This document shows positions 15,001 to 30,600 of a stretch of 64,000 nucleotides of DNA, one piece after another. The notes beneath the pieces are model-generated. The model was not told where the DNA came from, did not search any database, and saw nothing but the letters and a program-made list of their open reading frames with translations. The position numbers and the translations under genes are program-made. Numbering within the stretch: position 1 is the first letter of the stretch; each line of letters starts with the position of its first letter. Origin of the DNA: Unio delphinus (taxonomy: Eukaryota > Mollusca > Bivalvia > Unionida > Unionidae); the NCBI GenBank assembly GCA_029339505.1, contig JAQISU010000166.1, forward strand, positions 3,093,001 to 3,157,000, given 5' to 3'.

Positions 15001-18000
15001 TCAACTACAAAATGTTGTATACAAAATCAAAGCCCAACATTCCTTCACAATTGCTGAATAATTTTTTGATTAATTTTCTAGAAAAATGATACACTAGATG
15101 ATCAATACCATTTTTGTCTTCTTGAATCAATACTGATACAACCCCAGCATCACTTTCATCAACAATTTAAATGATTGGCTGAAATTAAAAGCTGTGAGAA
15201 CTAGTGCGCTATAAACTATGACTTTTAACTTATCAAAAGCATCCTGACATTTTTCAGTCCAAACAAACTCCTCTTTCTTGCTGAATAAATTTACCAGAGG
15301 TTCTGCAATTATAGAAAAGTTGGAAAAAAATTTCCAATAGTATCCAGCTATACCTAAAAGTTCCTTTATTTAAACAGGCACAGGAAATTCTGAGATAGCC
15401 CTGACCGTAGCATATATTGGTTTAAATTGTCCATGTTCCACGATATACCAAAAAAAAGTTACATCAGTGACTCTGTTAAAGAACTTTTGAATTGTTGCTA
15501 AATGTTCATTCCAGGTATTGTTGTAAGATGACATCATCGATGTAAACATCACAATTACTTAGACCAGAGGTGATCATATTCATGAGAAGTTGAAAAGTAC
15601 ATGGTGAACCCTTTCATCCGAAACAACATTACTTTATATTGGTAAAGTCCATCTGGAGTCATGATTGCTGAAATTTCCATTGCTCTTTCCATTTGAGAAA
15701 CTTGCCAAAACCCTTTCAGAAGGTCAAATTTGGTTATATACTTGTCATTTCCAATTTTATCAATACAGTCTTTCAAAAAACTGCTTTTTCTATTGCAAAT
15801 TCGACATGAGTTTGTCCAGTTTCTTTTTTAATAGTTTCTGAATTTTTGCCAATAAGCTTCTGGGACTAACTCATAATAAAGTCTCAATTTCACTCTTATT
15901 ATTCCCACGATAAAAATCATTTAAATTGCTTATCAGAAGCTTGATATTCATACATCTTCCAAAAGCTCTAACCACTCCAGTGGCCTAGTGGTTACAGCGT
16001 CGGCTTCGGATGCAGTAGGTTGTGGGTTCAATCCCTGGCCAAGTCACACCAAAGGCATAAAAATGGTACAAACAGCTGCCTCGCTTGACATTCAGCATTA
16101 AGAGGTTAGTGTTAGGACTGGTTGGTCTAGTGTCAGGATGGGTGGGACATCATGCTACATGTCTGCAGCATGATGTTTCAGTGCTAGACATCACTATAAA
16201 CTGCTAGACATCACTGCAGACATCATAGCAATATGACTGAATTTTTTTTAAAGCTACATTAAAACTCCAAATCAGTTGTTACGTATATTTGATTTAATTT
16301 ATTTATTTTTAATTGTCAGATCCAAATTTGTCATTTTGGGTTTTAAATTCATTAATTGGGAAATTATTCTAGAAAAATCTCTATGACCATACTTTATCTG
16401 TAAACATGTTTTGACCTTGGCTTGTTGACCTAATTCCTGACTCTGCTTTAGACATTGTCAACAAGCTTCTAAAACTATTGGTTAATTCCAAGGACAACTT
16501 TTTATTTTTAGTTCTTGGGGGTAGGAAATATCTAGATCTTTCTTTGAGTACGTGATTTAATGAGGGTAGCATCTTTCTATGACCTTCCAGAATCACATGA
16601 TTCCTTTTTGTTTACGAGGGAATTACATATATATAGCTGTGTTTTGGAAGCTAACATTAGTAGAATATGGGCTTTTAAAGTTAATAGTTGTGTCTTTCTG
16701 TTTTTGAGTTATAATTTTAATTACCTTGTACTGGAAATTTTGTCAATTCATTGAAGCAAGAGGATTTATTTATTTATTTGAAGGAGAAAACATGTGCTCA
16801 TAATTTCATTTGGATGATTATAAAACAAGAACTGCATCACGTGACATTGTCAGCCATTTTGGATTACATCGTCAAGATTCGAACCTGGAACTATTAGAAC
16901 ATTTATTAATCAGGACTCTTGCAATTCCATTAGTGGATTATTTTTGTGAATTCTATATTGGATTAATGTTGGATTTGATTCTCTAAAACCATAAGTTTAT
17001 TTACTTTATGAAAATAACTGTACTTAATAAATTCATTGTTCAAGTTATATAAGCTTGTTAGTTTTCACTCTTTCTGTGTTGCTGCTTATTCGAGCCTAAG
17101 CACGTAACACAGTTCAGAGCCAAAAGCTCTATATCACTCTTTTGGCCAACCTATTTGTATTGAACTTGTTGTGATATAATTCTCCAAGTCACAAAATATC
17201 TCAATAAATATACCTAAGTTTCTGAATTATAAATACTGACTGACTCAATTCTGCACAACTTACTTTGTATCTGCCCATTAGTGAAAAGAGGTAACTTGCT
17301 GATAATCTGTCTGACAGTGTCTGATCTGGCCAGGCCCACCAATGCCTAAAATAAATTAAAAACATTAATCTGACAGACTACCTTCTACTAACATGAACAT
17401 GCATCATTTACAACAGCCTTGCTTCCCCATAGAAGTCTAAATGCATTGCTAACAATAATCTCTGTGTCTGTTGACACATGAAATTATTTCTGGCCAAGGG
17501 TTGAAAATCCCGAATCACATGTATAAAATTTGTAACACTTGGATTGGATGAAATTGCAAACACCTTTACAAATATTTTTCCAGTGTAAGTAGCCTTACAT
17601 AAAGTTATTCAAGTGCTCTGTTATTCGTGTTACATGCTTTAAGTGGGAATTACCTCTGAAAATATTAAATATGGAAAGTAAAAGCAAATGTTTTAAGTAG
17701 ATTTGTTTCTCTGAAAATACTTACCTAATCAAATTGCAATATTAGCCTGCTAACTTGCAAATCCAGCCCTTTTAAAAGATGAAAATCATCTTGAAGTCTA
17801 TTTTTTGATATACAACTATAAAGTACCCGGCATGCGTTCCAATGCCAATCAAAGAAAGAAAGTGTTTGAGCAGTGCAAACTCAAACGGTTTCCAATTTTG
17901 CATTCTGTTGCTCGGCTGTTTCTGAAGCTCTTGATGCCTTTATCTTTCGTGCTTGAGGTGTAGATCAACCAATAGCTTTTCGTTTAGGTGGCATAATTGA

Positions 18001-21000
18001 TTTGACAGTGAAAGTAATGCTTTGTAATGACTATTACAAATTCACACCGTGATTGTTTGACGTAACCAAGGTGCGAACCAAACGTAACTAAGTAAACATG
18101 ACATATCTAAGGTGCCTATAGTTCACCCAGAACACATGCGAAATTAGGTATCGCTACCAATTATGAATTTCATACAGCTGTTGATTTATGTCATCATAGT
18201 TTCAGCCAATCCAGACTGTGTTCGATCACGTGACGTATTTAAGGCGCCTATTGTTCTATCACGTGACATACAAATTCACACCGCGATTGTTTGACGTAAT
18301 CAAGGCACGAACCAAACGTAACTAAGTAAACATGACATATCTAAGGCGCCTACAGTTCACACCGAAGACACATGAAATTAGGTATTGTTACAGACTGTGT
18401 TCGATCAAGTGACGTATTTAAGGCGCCTACTGTTCGATCACGTGACGTATCTAAGGCGCCTACAGTTCACAGCGAACACACGGTAAATGTCGCAAAACTA
18501 TATGAAATACACACATTTGTTAATTGTAAAATTTAAATGGTTGTACTAATTCAGAAACCTGCGCGTGCGTGCGCAGAACAACTCACCAAAGTTTTATCGC
18601 AATCAGATGAACGGTATAGGAACGCATATGACACATTCATTTTTATATATATAGATGGGCAGTATCTTTTGCCAATTACCTCCCCTTGATACCACCAGGT
18701 GTCACCAGTTTTTACCTGCACGAGACATTAATGTGGATGCCCACATGGCAGTGTGGTTGGGAGGGTTTTCAAGCCAGGAATCTTGCATGACTGCCTCTCT
18801 AGACCTGTCTATAGAAAAGAGAGGATGAATGACGACTTGTCAGTTACCTATGGACAGCAACTGATTCTTAACTAGGCCTGGTTGTGTAAGGAAGATACAA
18901 ACATGTTGCACTTATGTCAGAATTTGTCCAATATCATATGACAGTAGCTTTTGGTAACGATTGGGGTCCAACTGTTTCTCCTCCAAGAACTGAGCTAGAG
19001 AGAGTCGGCCTGGGGTGTGGGATAGAGGCACACAGATGGTTATTGTTACTCTTGAGATTATCTCCACAAACAAAGGTTTGAATTGTCTGACTTGCAAGCT
19101 TTACTGGCAAAAGCTGAGCATGTAAATAGAAGAAGGCAGTCTATTTTGGTTGGCCAAAATCATCATGGGTGTATTATCAATGGGAAAAACAGATCAGTTA
19201 CACAGGGTTTATAGATTTAAAAAAAGGCTATTGCAATCATCATGCCATTCTGAAACTGTAATTGTAGCACCGAGAAAGGGGGACACAGGCCCATAACCCC
19301 TCCCAGATGACTGACAGTGCATCACATGGCCCAAGATTGATCTTTACAGAAATGAATAGCATTGATGACAGCTTTCTAGGATACTAATGTGGGAAGGCCA
19401 TTACCCAGGTGTCACTAATGGTAGTGAAAGCCAAAAACAGGTAGGTACACTGAGTGGTACTTTACATTACTTCCACCTGGGATAATTGAGAGAGATTCCA
19501 ACGGTCAGCCTGTCTATATTGCCCTACTGACATGGAAATGATCAAATTTCTGGTGTGATCATGACTGCTTTATTAAGAGGACATAAAATGGGTCACTAAT
19601 GTGCTGGGAAGGCCTGCATAATGAGATGGCCTAGTGGGGTAAAGTCCACTGCCAAATAATAGCAGAGGAGCTGCAACGACTTTTTCAATGAAATCCAAGT
19701 CTTGATAGAAATGGACTAGACAATTGTGACATTTCTGGAAACGTGAACACAAGGGGATGTGCCAGTTTCCAGTTGGTTAAGAAGTCCATGTCCAAATGGA
19801 CAAAATTCTGGGATGTATTGAGGTCTGATTGAACAAACAAAAGATCATTCTTCCTTGGAGTAGGATAGAACTTACCATGTGTTTCTTTAAGATGCTGCTA
19901 AGGTATGCTGATGTCAATGTAGACAACATCCAGAACAGGGAGATGGCAGAGATGAAAGCCCTGGGGTTGATGTGGGACAACAGGAAGAATGGTGAGTTGA
20001 TACTGGTTTGGTAAAAATGGAAACTAGCAGTAGACAGAGTAGAGAGGGTTTGAAGTATACATCTGACAGATCGAGACTGTCTGACAGGGAGGAGGAATGA
20101 CATTGCCTTCCCCGTCTTGAAAATTGTGAGGAGACTCCAGTCAATGCTGAGCCTCCACCTACTGTCTGCATGCCAAAAGCTAGTCTTGAGTAACTCATTT
20201 GGGAATATGTCCTTATCACAAGCTCCCATGCCTTTAATGAGTCATCATATCCTGTTCTCAAAAGAAATCAATCTCCCGATTTGTATCATGCGGAGGGGCG
20301 AAAGGATTGTTTATAAATGAAACCCGAAGCCCTTCCAAATGACCTGAATCAAACCCCTCTCCTTTCCGAGAGAACTGGAAGGTCCAGTGAGCTCAGAACA
20401 GTTTCATACAGCTACTGTACTATTGCCATGAATAGGGATCAATACTGATACACATATTACTATTTATGACTCAACAGCCTTAGTGTGTGCTAGGTTCTCA
20501 TCTGGCTCAGGTGCAAGCTCAGCTGAAGTCATGCCGGGTAGCCTTGATGACTCCACTCAGTTGTATCTGTGTAAGATCATGCTCTCCCTTGAGTATAAGC
20601 CATTAAGTACTCTAATATCCGACATTGCCAGCAAAGACAGCACTGCCGGCATCACCACACTACCAACCTTTCCAACACTGTTTCACTGTCCTTTCCCACA
20701 GTCTGCCTTTCCAGCACCATCGATGCATATATGTTGGTCTGGCACACATCTGCAGCAGTCACTCCAAAGCTGTGGCCAATGGGCAGATATCTCATCGAAA
20801 TGTATGGTGAAATGATATGCTGCTGACTGCCCAGCTAGACAGATGTATCTATCACTAAGATTCCCAGTGAAGAGGTCTCCATGCTGAGATGGTTGAACTG
20901 CTGCTAACGTTGTGGCATCTGCTGGTGTCAGATGGATGGCTAGTGTCGGTATTATTAGTATTATTAGTTTGGTCCAGCTGATCAATTGTAAATCCCATGT

Positions 21001-21563
21001 ACTCCAATGTACCGGCTCAAAGGCCATGCTTGGACATGTGGAGGCTTACCACATCTAGGTTGCCTAAAAATAGGGAATATTCTCATAATGTTTTGCTCAG
21101 ATTGGAGAGTATGACTTCAACTGCTGTACCGATTGATGCTTATCCAGCGATGGATGGTCCCCTCTTTAATCCTCTCCATCACCTGATAAGGATGATAAAG
21201 GTATCCTGCTGTGATCTCAAACAGGTTCTCTCTTTTCCCATTGATGCTTTCTGACATACAGCAGTACGTGTTTTCTGACCCAACAATGAATATTTAGCTC
21301 ATTTCCTTCAATGCTGAACAATGCAATCGTTGTGTATGTGCATGTCATAAGTGTAGTAAACATTCCTCCTAAAATGACACAAGATGGAAAAAAATACAAA
21401 TTTGCAATTTAATATGAGACTACTTAGCTAGTAGAAATCATCTTACTTGGCAGCCCATACTACATATTATAGACAGTCAGTACATATCAGAAACAATGTA
21501 TACATCATATAACAAAGCAGGAGTCAATGCAGACTTGCATCCTTTGAAACTGCATATAGATCG

Positions 21564-21656
<93 letters not shown>

Positions 21657-24600
21657 TGTGCAAACAACACAAAAGACACAGACTAATGCAGAATCTAGTA
21701 ATGGGTTGAAATTATTAAGTTCCTAAAATACTGCCGTAATTAACCTACCCATAAACATGTCATATCATAAATGTAATGTCCTATATAAAACTTAAGCACA
21801 ATGCATAGTTAAAAGAGAAATGAGTCAGGGTAGGCTACCATGCTCTGATACAAGAAACACACCTAGGCATAAATTAGTAATATGTTGAAATAACTAGGAA
21901 ACAAAACACTGTAACCACATATTGTAACAGTAACCATATATACATAACATAAACAAAACAGGAAACGTGGTAAACTCGCATGCTCTGAAGTGGCCTGTAG
22001 AATGTTTAATTGATTCATGCTAAAAAAGACACATCTAGTGTTTGAAATGTTACGAGTTTGTAATATGATGTGCTGAGATTGGTCAAAAAGTTGACATACC
22101 TTTGCAGAATAACATAGTTTTGAGCTTACCAAATGCTATCAGTTTTGGCTCTGATTATACGCATGACCCACTCAATTGAAAGCTGATGTTTAGTCAAGGC
22201 ACATCAGCTAAACCTCCTACTTTTAACACTTTTCTAGCTCCAATAATCTGATACAATTCATAGCATTAAAATAAATTGCCATCACTATCATCAGCCAGTA
22301 GGCCTATTTTCTGAACTTGATCATCTGCACTGGGATTCATCCCTGTTGGATTGTCAAGGTATTTTAAACATTCCTTTGTAAAACATCCTTGATGCATGGT
22401 TTAATCTTCAACAAGAGGTCCTGTCCAGGACCTCATGTCACAAACTTGTTGAAGTCAAACAGCATTAATGACATCATGTCAAAGAGGCATTATGCATAAT
22501 ATCCGAGACTTCCAATTGTCACTAACATAAAATAAATGACTCAAAAGTAAAATTTTAAATTTTTTAAGCAAAATCTATAAAATTCAATGACCTAGGTGAA
22601 AAATCAATGACTTTAAAGGCCTGGAACTGAGGTTTTTATCTCTCAATGACTTTCAACGACTTCTAATGACTGTGCAAACCCTGTTCAGTAATACTGGTGG
22701 CATAAGGCTTCAAGCTATCTGAGGGAAATGTTCTTTAATAGCACCCCAACTTAGCCACAGAAAACAGTTTCTGTCAGTTGCTAACCTGCATTCTACCCTT
22801 CCCCACCACCTTCCTAAATATAAGTTTTGTGAAGATTGCCCCTGTTACAATAAAGTGAAGGTAAAATACTTGCAGAGAAAACAACATAGCTAAATGATTA
22901 TTCTTTGGATTTAAACTTAATGGAGTATAAATGGATATAAATATTGTGAATATTTAAATATATTTTATATATCTTTGAAAGTGACTGAATATGGTATATT
23001 ATTTGCATTTATTTTTCTCTTTAAAGGAAAGCTTCAACTAAACAGTATACTAAAGCAAATAACATTGAGCAAAATGGCATATTGTGCTAAATATCTGTCC
23101 CTATCATACTGGGGCATGTTTTATTTGGATTATGAGGTTTAATATTTGTCATAGTTACATGTTTTCTACCTTACTAATTCCAATAACAAATAGAGAACAC
23201 AAATTTAAACAACACAATGTACTAGTGGAAAATGCTATAGTGCAATAATGTCCAATGTACATGAATTTTAATATTTACAACCTTGTAGATATTTTGGAGT
23301 CCTCAATGTTGGGTCCCTGTTTTCATGATCTCTTCCCTAAATTAATTTATCTTTTCGATTTTATTTTGAAAAATATTTTTATTTTGTATGCACAAAAAAA
23401 CTATATCAAATACTGTGCTTAGAATAAAATAATACAATCTTTGAGTTGGATTATACCTTCTTCGTTGAACAATAACATTAGCATAAACACATTTGTAATT
23501 TATTTTTGTTGACAAATAGCTAGTACATACCTTACAGGCTAAAGCCCTGATTGCATCAGCATCTGTAATTGGTGTCTTTGCAGTTAAAAGTTTTAATAGT
23601 ACCTGTAACAGAAAGAAAAATAAAAACTGATTTTCAAATTCTACTGGGGGCCCTGAATGGCCAAGTTGTCTAAAGTGCTGTCTATTACGGATCACTGCCA
23701 TCTCACCTCTGTCTGCATGGGTTCGAGTCTCGGATTCGGCTAATGTGGTATGTGAGAAAACTTGCCAAAAGCTTTTCATGGGTCGGTGGTTCTTTCCGGG
23801 TTCTTCCTCCACCATTAATACTGGCAGCCATGTATAGCCTATATTGTGCTGAAAAATGGCGTTAAACCATAAAAAGCAAACAAAACAAACAAATTCTAGT
23901 TGATTTCAAATGGTGTCAAGAAGGGTAATGTTAAAATGCTCAAAAGAAATACATGCAGCTAACTGAATAATACAGGACTTTACTTGGTGCTGAACAATTA
24001 ACTGAAATCACGGCTCAATCAAGATGTCAACTGGAAAATTATTGACATTGATGCTTTTACAAGTTAAATGCATTGGTTGATAACCTGGGAAATAGCACTT
24101 GAAAATTTGAACTGGCTGATATTAGATTTGGCTTATGAAACTGGCAAATACAAATAAAATCCTTCTTCTGACTTCCATGGATGCTAGTAAACACCGACAG
24201 TAAACAACACTATGGGTACTTCACTTAGCTGTAATATACTTTAACTTTTTAAAAATATCACCATCCAAATATATTAAGCTAAAAATACAGTAATGAATAA
24301 CTTAATGAAACAGATTAAAAATAATACCATCCAAATATATTAAGCTACAAATAAGTAATGAATAACTTAATGAAACAGATTAAAAATAATACCATCCAAA
24401 TATATTAAGCTACAAATAAGTAATGAATAACTTAATGAAACATTAAAACTAATACCATCCAAATATATTAAGCTACAAATACAGTAATGAATAACTTAAT
24501 GAAACAGATTAAAAATAATACCATCCAAATATATTAAGCTACAAACAAGTAATGAATAACTTAATGAAACAGATTAAAAATATCACCATCCAAATATATT

Positions 24601-27600
24601 AAGCTACAAATACAGTAATGAATAACTTAATGAAACAGATTAAAAATAATACCATCCAAATATATTAAGCTACAAATAAGTAATGAATAACTTAATGAAA
24701 CAGATTAAAAATAATACCATCCAAAAATATTAAGCTAGAAATACAGTAATGAATAACTTAATGAAACAGATCAAAAATAATACCATCCAAATATATTAAG
24801 CTACAAATAAGTAATGAATAACTTAATGAAACAGATCAAAAATAATACCATCCAAATATATTAAGCTACAAATACAGTAATGAATAACTTAATGAAACAT
24901 TAAAAATAATACCATCCAAATATATTAAGCTACAAATACAGTAATGAATAACCTAATGAAACAGATTAAAAATAATACCATCCAAATATATTAAGCTACA
25001 AATACAGTAATGAATAACTTAATGAAACATATAACAGTGCATATCCTCATGACTGGAAAGAGTGACATGAAAACAAACAATATTTGCAAAGATGGAGCAT
25101 TTCAAATATTACTCCAAGGATGAATAAGAAAATAAAGTCATTCTAAGGATGCCTTTTCATTTGATAGTCTTGAAAAGGACTCCTGGATGTAGTCGACTCC
25201 GGTTAACTGCACACCCTCGGTCCTGTCACGAGAGTGTGCAGTTAATTGGAGTGTGCAGTTAACCGAAGTACGGTACAGTACAGCTTTAAATTAGCACAGC
25301 ATGAATATATGTGAAGAATAAATTTAAACAATGATTAGAATCCACTCTTTCAACATTTGCCTAAAATGTTAAGCTTGTTTTCCTTCCTACGAACACAACT
25401 TCACCGATTCGACCAATTGATCAAGGAATTAAAGCGAATTTCAAGAAATTCTAAAGATCGCTTGTCATTCGAAAACTGCTGTCAGACATTGATGGGTCAT
25501 CTCCCAAAGAAAAAGTGTTCAGCTCCAAAGTTGTCTGCATCCTGTTTTTTGTTGTTGCTGTGTTGTCGTTTAAATTTAATTCCGTTGCACATTTTCCATC
25601 TTTCCAACCATGCATTTGTTGGTTTGAAATCATTCAAACCCGAAAGGTTTAGAGCAATGTTTCCCATGTTGTACATGTACTATGATTTATCCCATGCTAT
25701 TGCTCTCTAGTGGGCGCGGATATACATGTATATATCACCTAAGGCGTCCTTTACATGTCAATCATTTACAAAGTCGCATTTACCGGCTTAATTGTCGGCT
25801 TATTTGAAGCACTACAGCAGTGGACTGGCAATAACTGATCATGACTATACATTGTGCAGTTAACCGGAGTAAAATTGTATTGAATAATGTGCCATGGGCA
25901 GAAATTTATCGTGCTATTGGGAAAAAACGGGACCAGCGTGACTACATGCAGTTATCCGGAGTATGCAGTTAACCAATGTGCAGTTAAGTGGAGTCGACTG
26001 TACATATAATGTAATCTGGAGATGCAACCCACCATAATTCCATTGTTAGTTCTGACGCCATTCCATATCTTACTGAGAACATCTTCTCCCACTTTCAGGT
26101 TGAGTTTCTTCTTGGAACCCTGCCCCATGTATCGGCCAACACCTCCCCCAAACTGGAATGTAATATTATATATCAATGATAGGCATGAAGTTGTATGAAT
26201 AACCAAATATGCCAATATTTGTAAATTGGATATGTTTATCACTTCTAACGACTTGCAAATGACCATAGTATTCTTTTGTTGTCGTTCGTTTTATATTTGG
26301 CTTTATGACATTATGGTTTTGACATTAAGATACAATCATTACAATGACTGTCAACTTGCAAATGACCATAGAATTCTTTTGTTGTCATTCGTTTTATATT
26401 TGGCTTTATGACATTATGGTTTTGGCATTAAGATACTTTACATCATTACAATGACTGTTTTTCAACAAGCCATTATTTGTTTCAGAATAAATATAATAAA
26501 TATGCTAGAATCTTGTTGCCTGAACACCTGAATCATCAACAAATGGTTTTCAGACAGAAGAGTAAGTTGACTTTTGATCACTTGAACAATGCATCACTCA
26601 ATACTGATTTGCTAGGTTCCTTAAGCATTCAAGCTTTTCAATATTCTATTGTATCATACAACTCTACTTCCAAAAAAGTTAACTACAATGGTACTACAAA
26701 ATAATATCTTTCCAAATTGAAGCATTTTCAAAGTATGAAAAAATATGCAAGCATTTTTAATCCTATCCTTAAATGCTTAACTATAGATTCAATCATGTAA
26801 AGAATTTTATTTTAAATAAATGGAAAAGTAAATATTGCTCAATGATGCTGAGTGAAACGGTCATTAATGATAATGCTGATTGAATTCAAACCATAAACAA
26901 TGGAAGAAAAAACAAAAAATTTAATTATACATTGTTTATCACCTATTTAATTATAATTACAATTTAACTGCAAAAGAAATTTGAATAATAAATTTAAACC
27001 TATGTATTTATGTATAACTTTCAGAGCAAACAGTGGTCATTGTTAAATCTGTAAATGAAGAGGTGTGGCAACTGAAGTTGTATATCATTAATGTGATAAA
27101 GAAAGAATGGTTTCACCTATTCGTTAATAAGCTCTACCTACCCTCTCCAAAGGACCACAAACGCAGTTGATTATGATGTTGAGGGCAGATTTCTGAACCT
27201 CAGGGTCTGCAATTATGTCTCCCTCAGCCACTCCAATTGGAACACTTAAATTCAAAAATGTACTAATATGCATAAATCTCTGCTATTACCCTGACATTAT
27301 GAATAATCTTCAAGACTGATTGAACAACTTATCTTGAAGATAACATTAGCTAAATATAAAGGCAATATACATCAAGTGTCCCCTGATGGGACTGATTCTC
27401 AACTGTCCAAAACTAATTTTGCAGAACTGAAAAAGACCATGCCCTCTTTTAACTGCCAAGTGCTGAGAAATCTCTAATATTCTTATGCAAAAAGATTTTC
27501 AAATTAGCCATGGTGACAGTCATATTTCATGCAAGAATGGCTGCATTTTCATTTTGGGAACACCAGACACCATTTAAGACTATCTGTGAAAACCCCAGGA

Positions 27601-30600
27601 CAATATAGCCATCTATTCAGGAGAATTAGTAACAAGATTTTCAACATCTTCATTGTGGCAGGCACACTAGATATCTGTAAGGAACCATTTTCATTTAGAA
27701 CCAAGTAGACACCATAAGAAGCATTTTGGTAAAACCTTGTATAACATTAATTCTGGAGTAGCAGCCATTACAACATTTCCAATTTTATGTCCAACTGGCA
27801 TCATTGTCATTCAGGCCCAAGTAGACACTATGTGAAATCTTCAGGTTAAAACCTATTATTGATAAAAGTCTCCATGCTACAAAAAGATTTTCAAGACATC
27901 TGTTATGGTGACCATACTGAGTTCAGATGAGCACTATTTTCATTCAGAATCAACTAGATATCATAATTGGTATTCTGGTGAAAATCACATGTTGATGTCA
28001 CTTTCCATTTATTGCAAAAGAGGAGTCATAAATATTGATATGGGATGTGATGGCAAAGTGGTCTGCCTGTGCCACTAAGGAAATGAACACAGATTTTGGT
28101 GAGGATGAAAACTTGTGGTTCTTTGACACTGGCAATGACATTCTGAGCAAGAATAAAGCCAGAAGTCTACCATCTACCTGACTGACATTATCCTGTGCAA
28201 GGAAGATGACTTTGTACATATTATCCAATGTGATTCAAAACGATTGGGTTCCTTCCAACTTTAAGAACTCTTACCAAGAACATCTGTCTTTAATTTCCAG
28301 ATAAAGCAAATATTTTAGTAAATTAAGTTTCTCTGGTAATACTTGACTGATCAGATTACATTATAACTTTCTTTGCTATCTCCAAATCGAACTCTAACAA
28401 GTGAACTTCCCATTTTATCCACTAGGTGGCTGTTTTTAACTCAAGCATTACTAAAGGATGTTCACATTGTAGTGTTCAAAGAAAGCTATATTAGACAAAG
28501 GCCCAGGGATGATAACAAAATCACAAGCCCATACTCATATTCTGCAAACTCCAACTCCAATTTACATATGCCCAAAATTGCCACATTTTTAAAAAATTAT
28601 TAGACAGACATTGCCACTGCTGTACTTCATAAATGAAATGATAAAAAAAAAACATAATTAAATTGATTTCTTTGCTTTTTCAGATCTCAATACATTTCAT
28701 GTCAAGCAATGTTTTCCTCTAGGTCATGAGGACAGCCATTGTCTAATAGCTCTATCCATGTCTTCTTTACTCATCAAATCGGTCTTGATTATGTTCATTA
28801 GCAGCTAAAGTGTGTCTTGCTTAGTACAGTTGCTCTTAATGTTTAACCAGTGTTGCATTACACTAGAGTAAGCATGAGAAAGGGCATCTTCGCTAGCCCA
28901 AGCTCTGACAACCCTATCTACACATTGGCATATTGAGCAGATATTTCTGTGCTTCGGATCTGTGAATTTTATTGAATACAGCAGCAAGCCACCACATCTA
29001 ATCAAAATTAAGTTGTTCAAATTGGAACACTGTTCCTATGTGATCAAGCCAAGGGAACACACAACTTGAATGGACTGATAAAATAAACAATTTTCCAATG
29101 CTGGTCAGTGTTTGCACAATTAAGTTTCACTCAAATCCACCTGTAATAGCATCCCACTGGAAGATAGGTCATACTGTCCACGTTAAACTTACAAAGTATC
29201 ATTGTTAGGTCAATTACAACCACAGTTTTCAGCAGATGTACCATGAATGCACCATGCTACTGGTTAGTTGGCATTATATACTAAGGGAAGCAACACATGA
29301 TTCCAATAGATGTTGCAAGTACCAATACAGCTGTTCAATCTGCCAAGGTGTAGATATGGTTATTGGAACCTTGGCTAGCAAAGATGGAGAAATGGTCAAT
29401 TCAGTTATTATAGGTTATCTTTAGCTTGAAACACATGAATAGGAATTAAAAATTGTTTCTAAAAATCACAATATTCACTCAACTATTTCTACCAAAATCA
29501 TTTGGTGGTGGTCTTTCTTTTTGTTTATATCCCACCTATGCCAAAGAGCTGTGAAGTTTTAATAATTGAATCAAAAGCTGCCATGGACCACTTTTAATCT
29601 TTTTATTACATAAAATACCTCAAAAATATCTGGCATTAGACCTAAATTCTCCAAATTACAACAAATAAAGAAAACAATGAACAGTTTGTTGTGGATACAT
29701 TATTAGCCTTAATAGCATTACTCTGCCATACATCACTGCACCAGTTGCAAAGACTCCTGGAACAGTTCTGGTATCCAATAAACTGATTATGTAATGCACA
29801 TAAATACATAAAATGATAGAATCACATGTGTTTTAACATCAAGTAAGCAATAAATGTAGGTCACCCATCTGTTCTCCATTCATAGATCACATGCTAAGCT
29901 TTGTACACAAGGTCTGATAACAGTAGGGGTGTCCATTTTGACCATAAATTTCCTAATTTCATCAGCAAAATCCATGTTTTGGTATGCAAATTTAATTTTT
30001 GGACAAGTCTGGCAAGAACCTCACTAAGAATAGAGGGTTCCAATTCACAATTAGAGGGGACCCAAGTGAAGGACTACTGGAGTTTTTGAGCACCGCATTT
30101 TTGGGGAAAGGGTGGGTGAGATTAATATATGCAGGGCTTTCCTCATCAGCCAGTAAGTAGGTAATTTACCTGGCTACTTTTACACTGAACCTGGTTACAT
30201 AAAAAGAGAAACCTGTATCCCAGTTGGAGGTCCCCCAAATCCCACCACTCTTCTTTGGCAAGTCACCCTCCAACTTTATTTTGAATGAAGGCTCTGATAT
30301 GTAATGACAGAGGTACATATTCTTGGAGAAACATAATTTACTAATAAATTTGCTTTCTCTGGCAAACACATTACCTGTTCACATTAAATTAGAACAATAG
30401 GCAAGAGGAGATGGAAATAATGAACATAAATGTAAACCCAGTAGGAGCATGATTTCTCTACTAAAAGGATGAACTTCTAATGTCAGTTAATAATAAGACA
30501 TTTTATTAATACAAATACACAGAGGATCGCTGTGGGCTTCCGCACAGGTAGAGTGTTCATTTCTGGGTCCAAGACATACATACCAACCCTAAGAGAGCTA

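Larger units (their letters stand above)
13519..17263 (-). other. DCAF1 intron
   Basis: Contains the gypsy relic, a family-2 SINE and a solo LTR. Between 13519 and 14935 I see only a 25-bp direct duplication ('tttgtccaagaattctgtat') near 14202-14250. Confidence 0.6.
17346..23530 (-). other. DCAF1 intron
   Basis: Contains a duplicated segment at 18030-18480 and a TA run at 21566. Region 18660-21260 is less AT-rich, with several open frames of 60-150 codons on both strands, but none resembles a known protein and no tips of an element were found. Nothing is identified at 21700-23530. Confidence 0.5.
23603..26032 (-). other. DCAF1 intron
   Basis: Holds a SINE, a 12-copy minisatellite and a pogo-like element that ends close to the flanking exon. 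The remaining stretch 23900-24240 shows nothing identifiable. Confidence 0.6.

Noticed and set aside
19777..20229. 150-codon minus-strand open frame and its overlapping neighbours at 19.8-21.0 kb
   Set aside because: No domain, no splice logic, and open frames on both strands over the same DNA; treated as chance frames in a less AT-rich repeat.
21496..21726. 76-codon frame with a YIYIYI run
   Set aside because: Translation of the TA dinucleotide run.
24257..25028. CRISPR-like array
   Set aside because: Whole 65-67-bp units repeat without unique spacers; it is a eukaryotic minisatellite.
25357..25710. 117-codon plus-strand frame inside the pogo-like element as a transposase
   Set aside because: No helix-turn-helix or DDE motif could be recognised in it or in the opposite frame.
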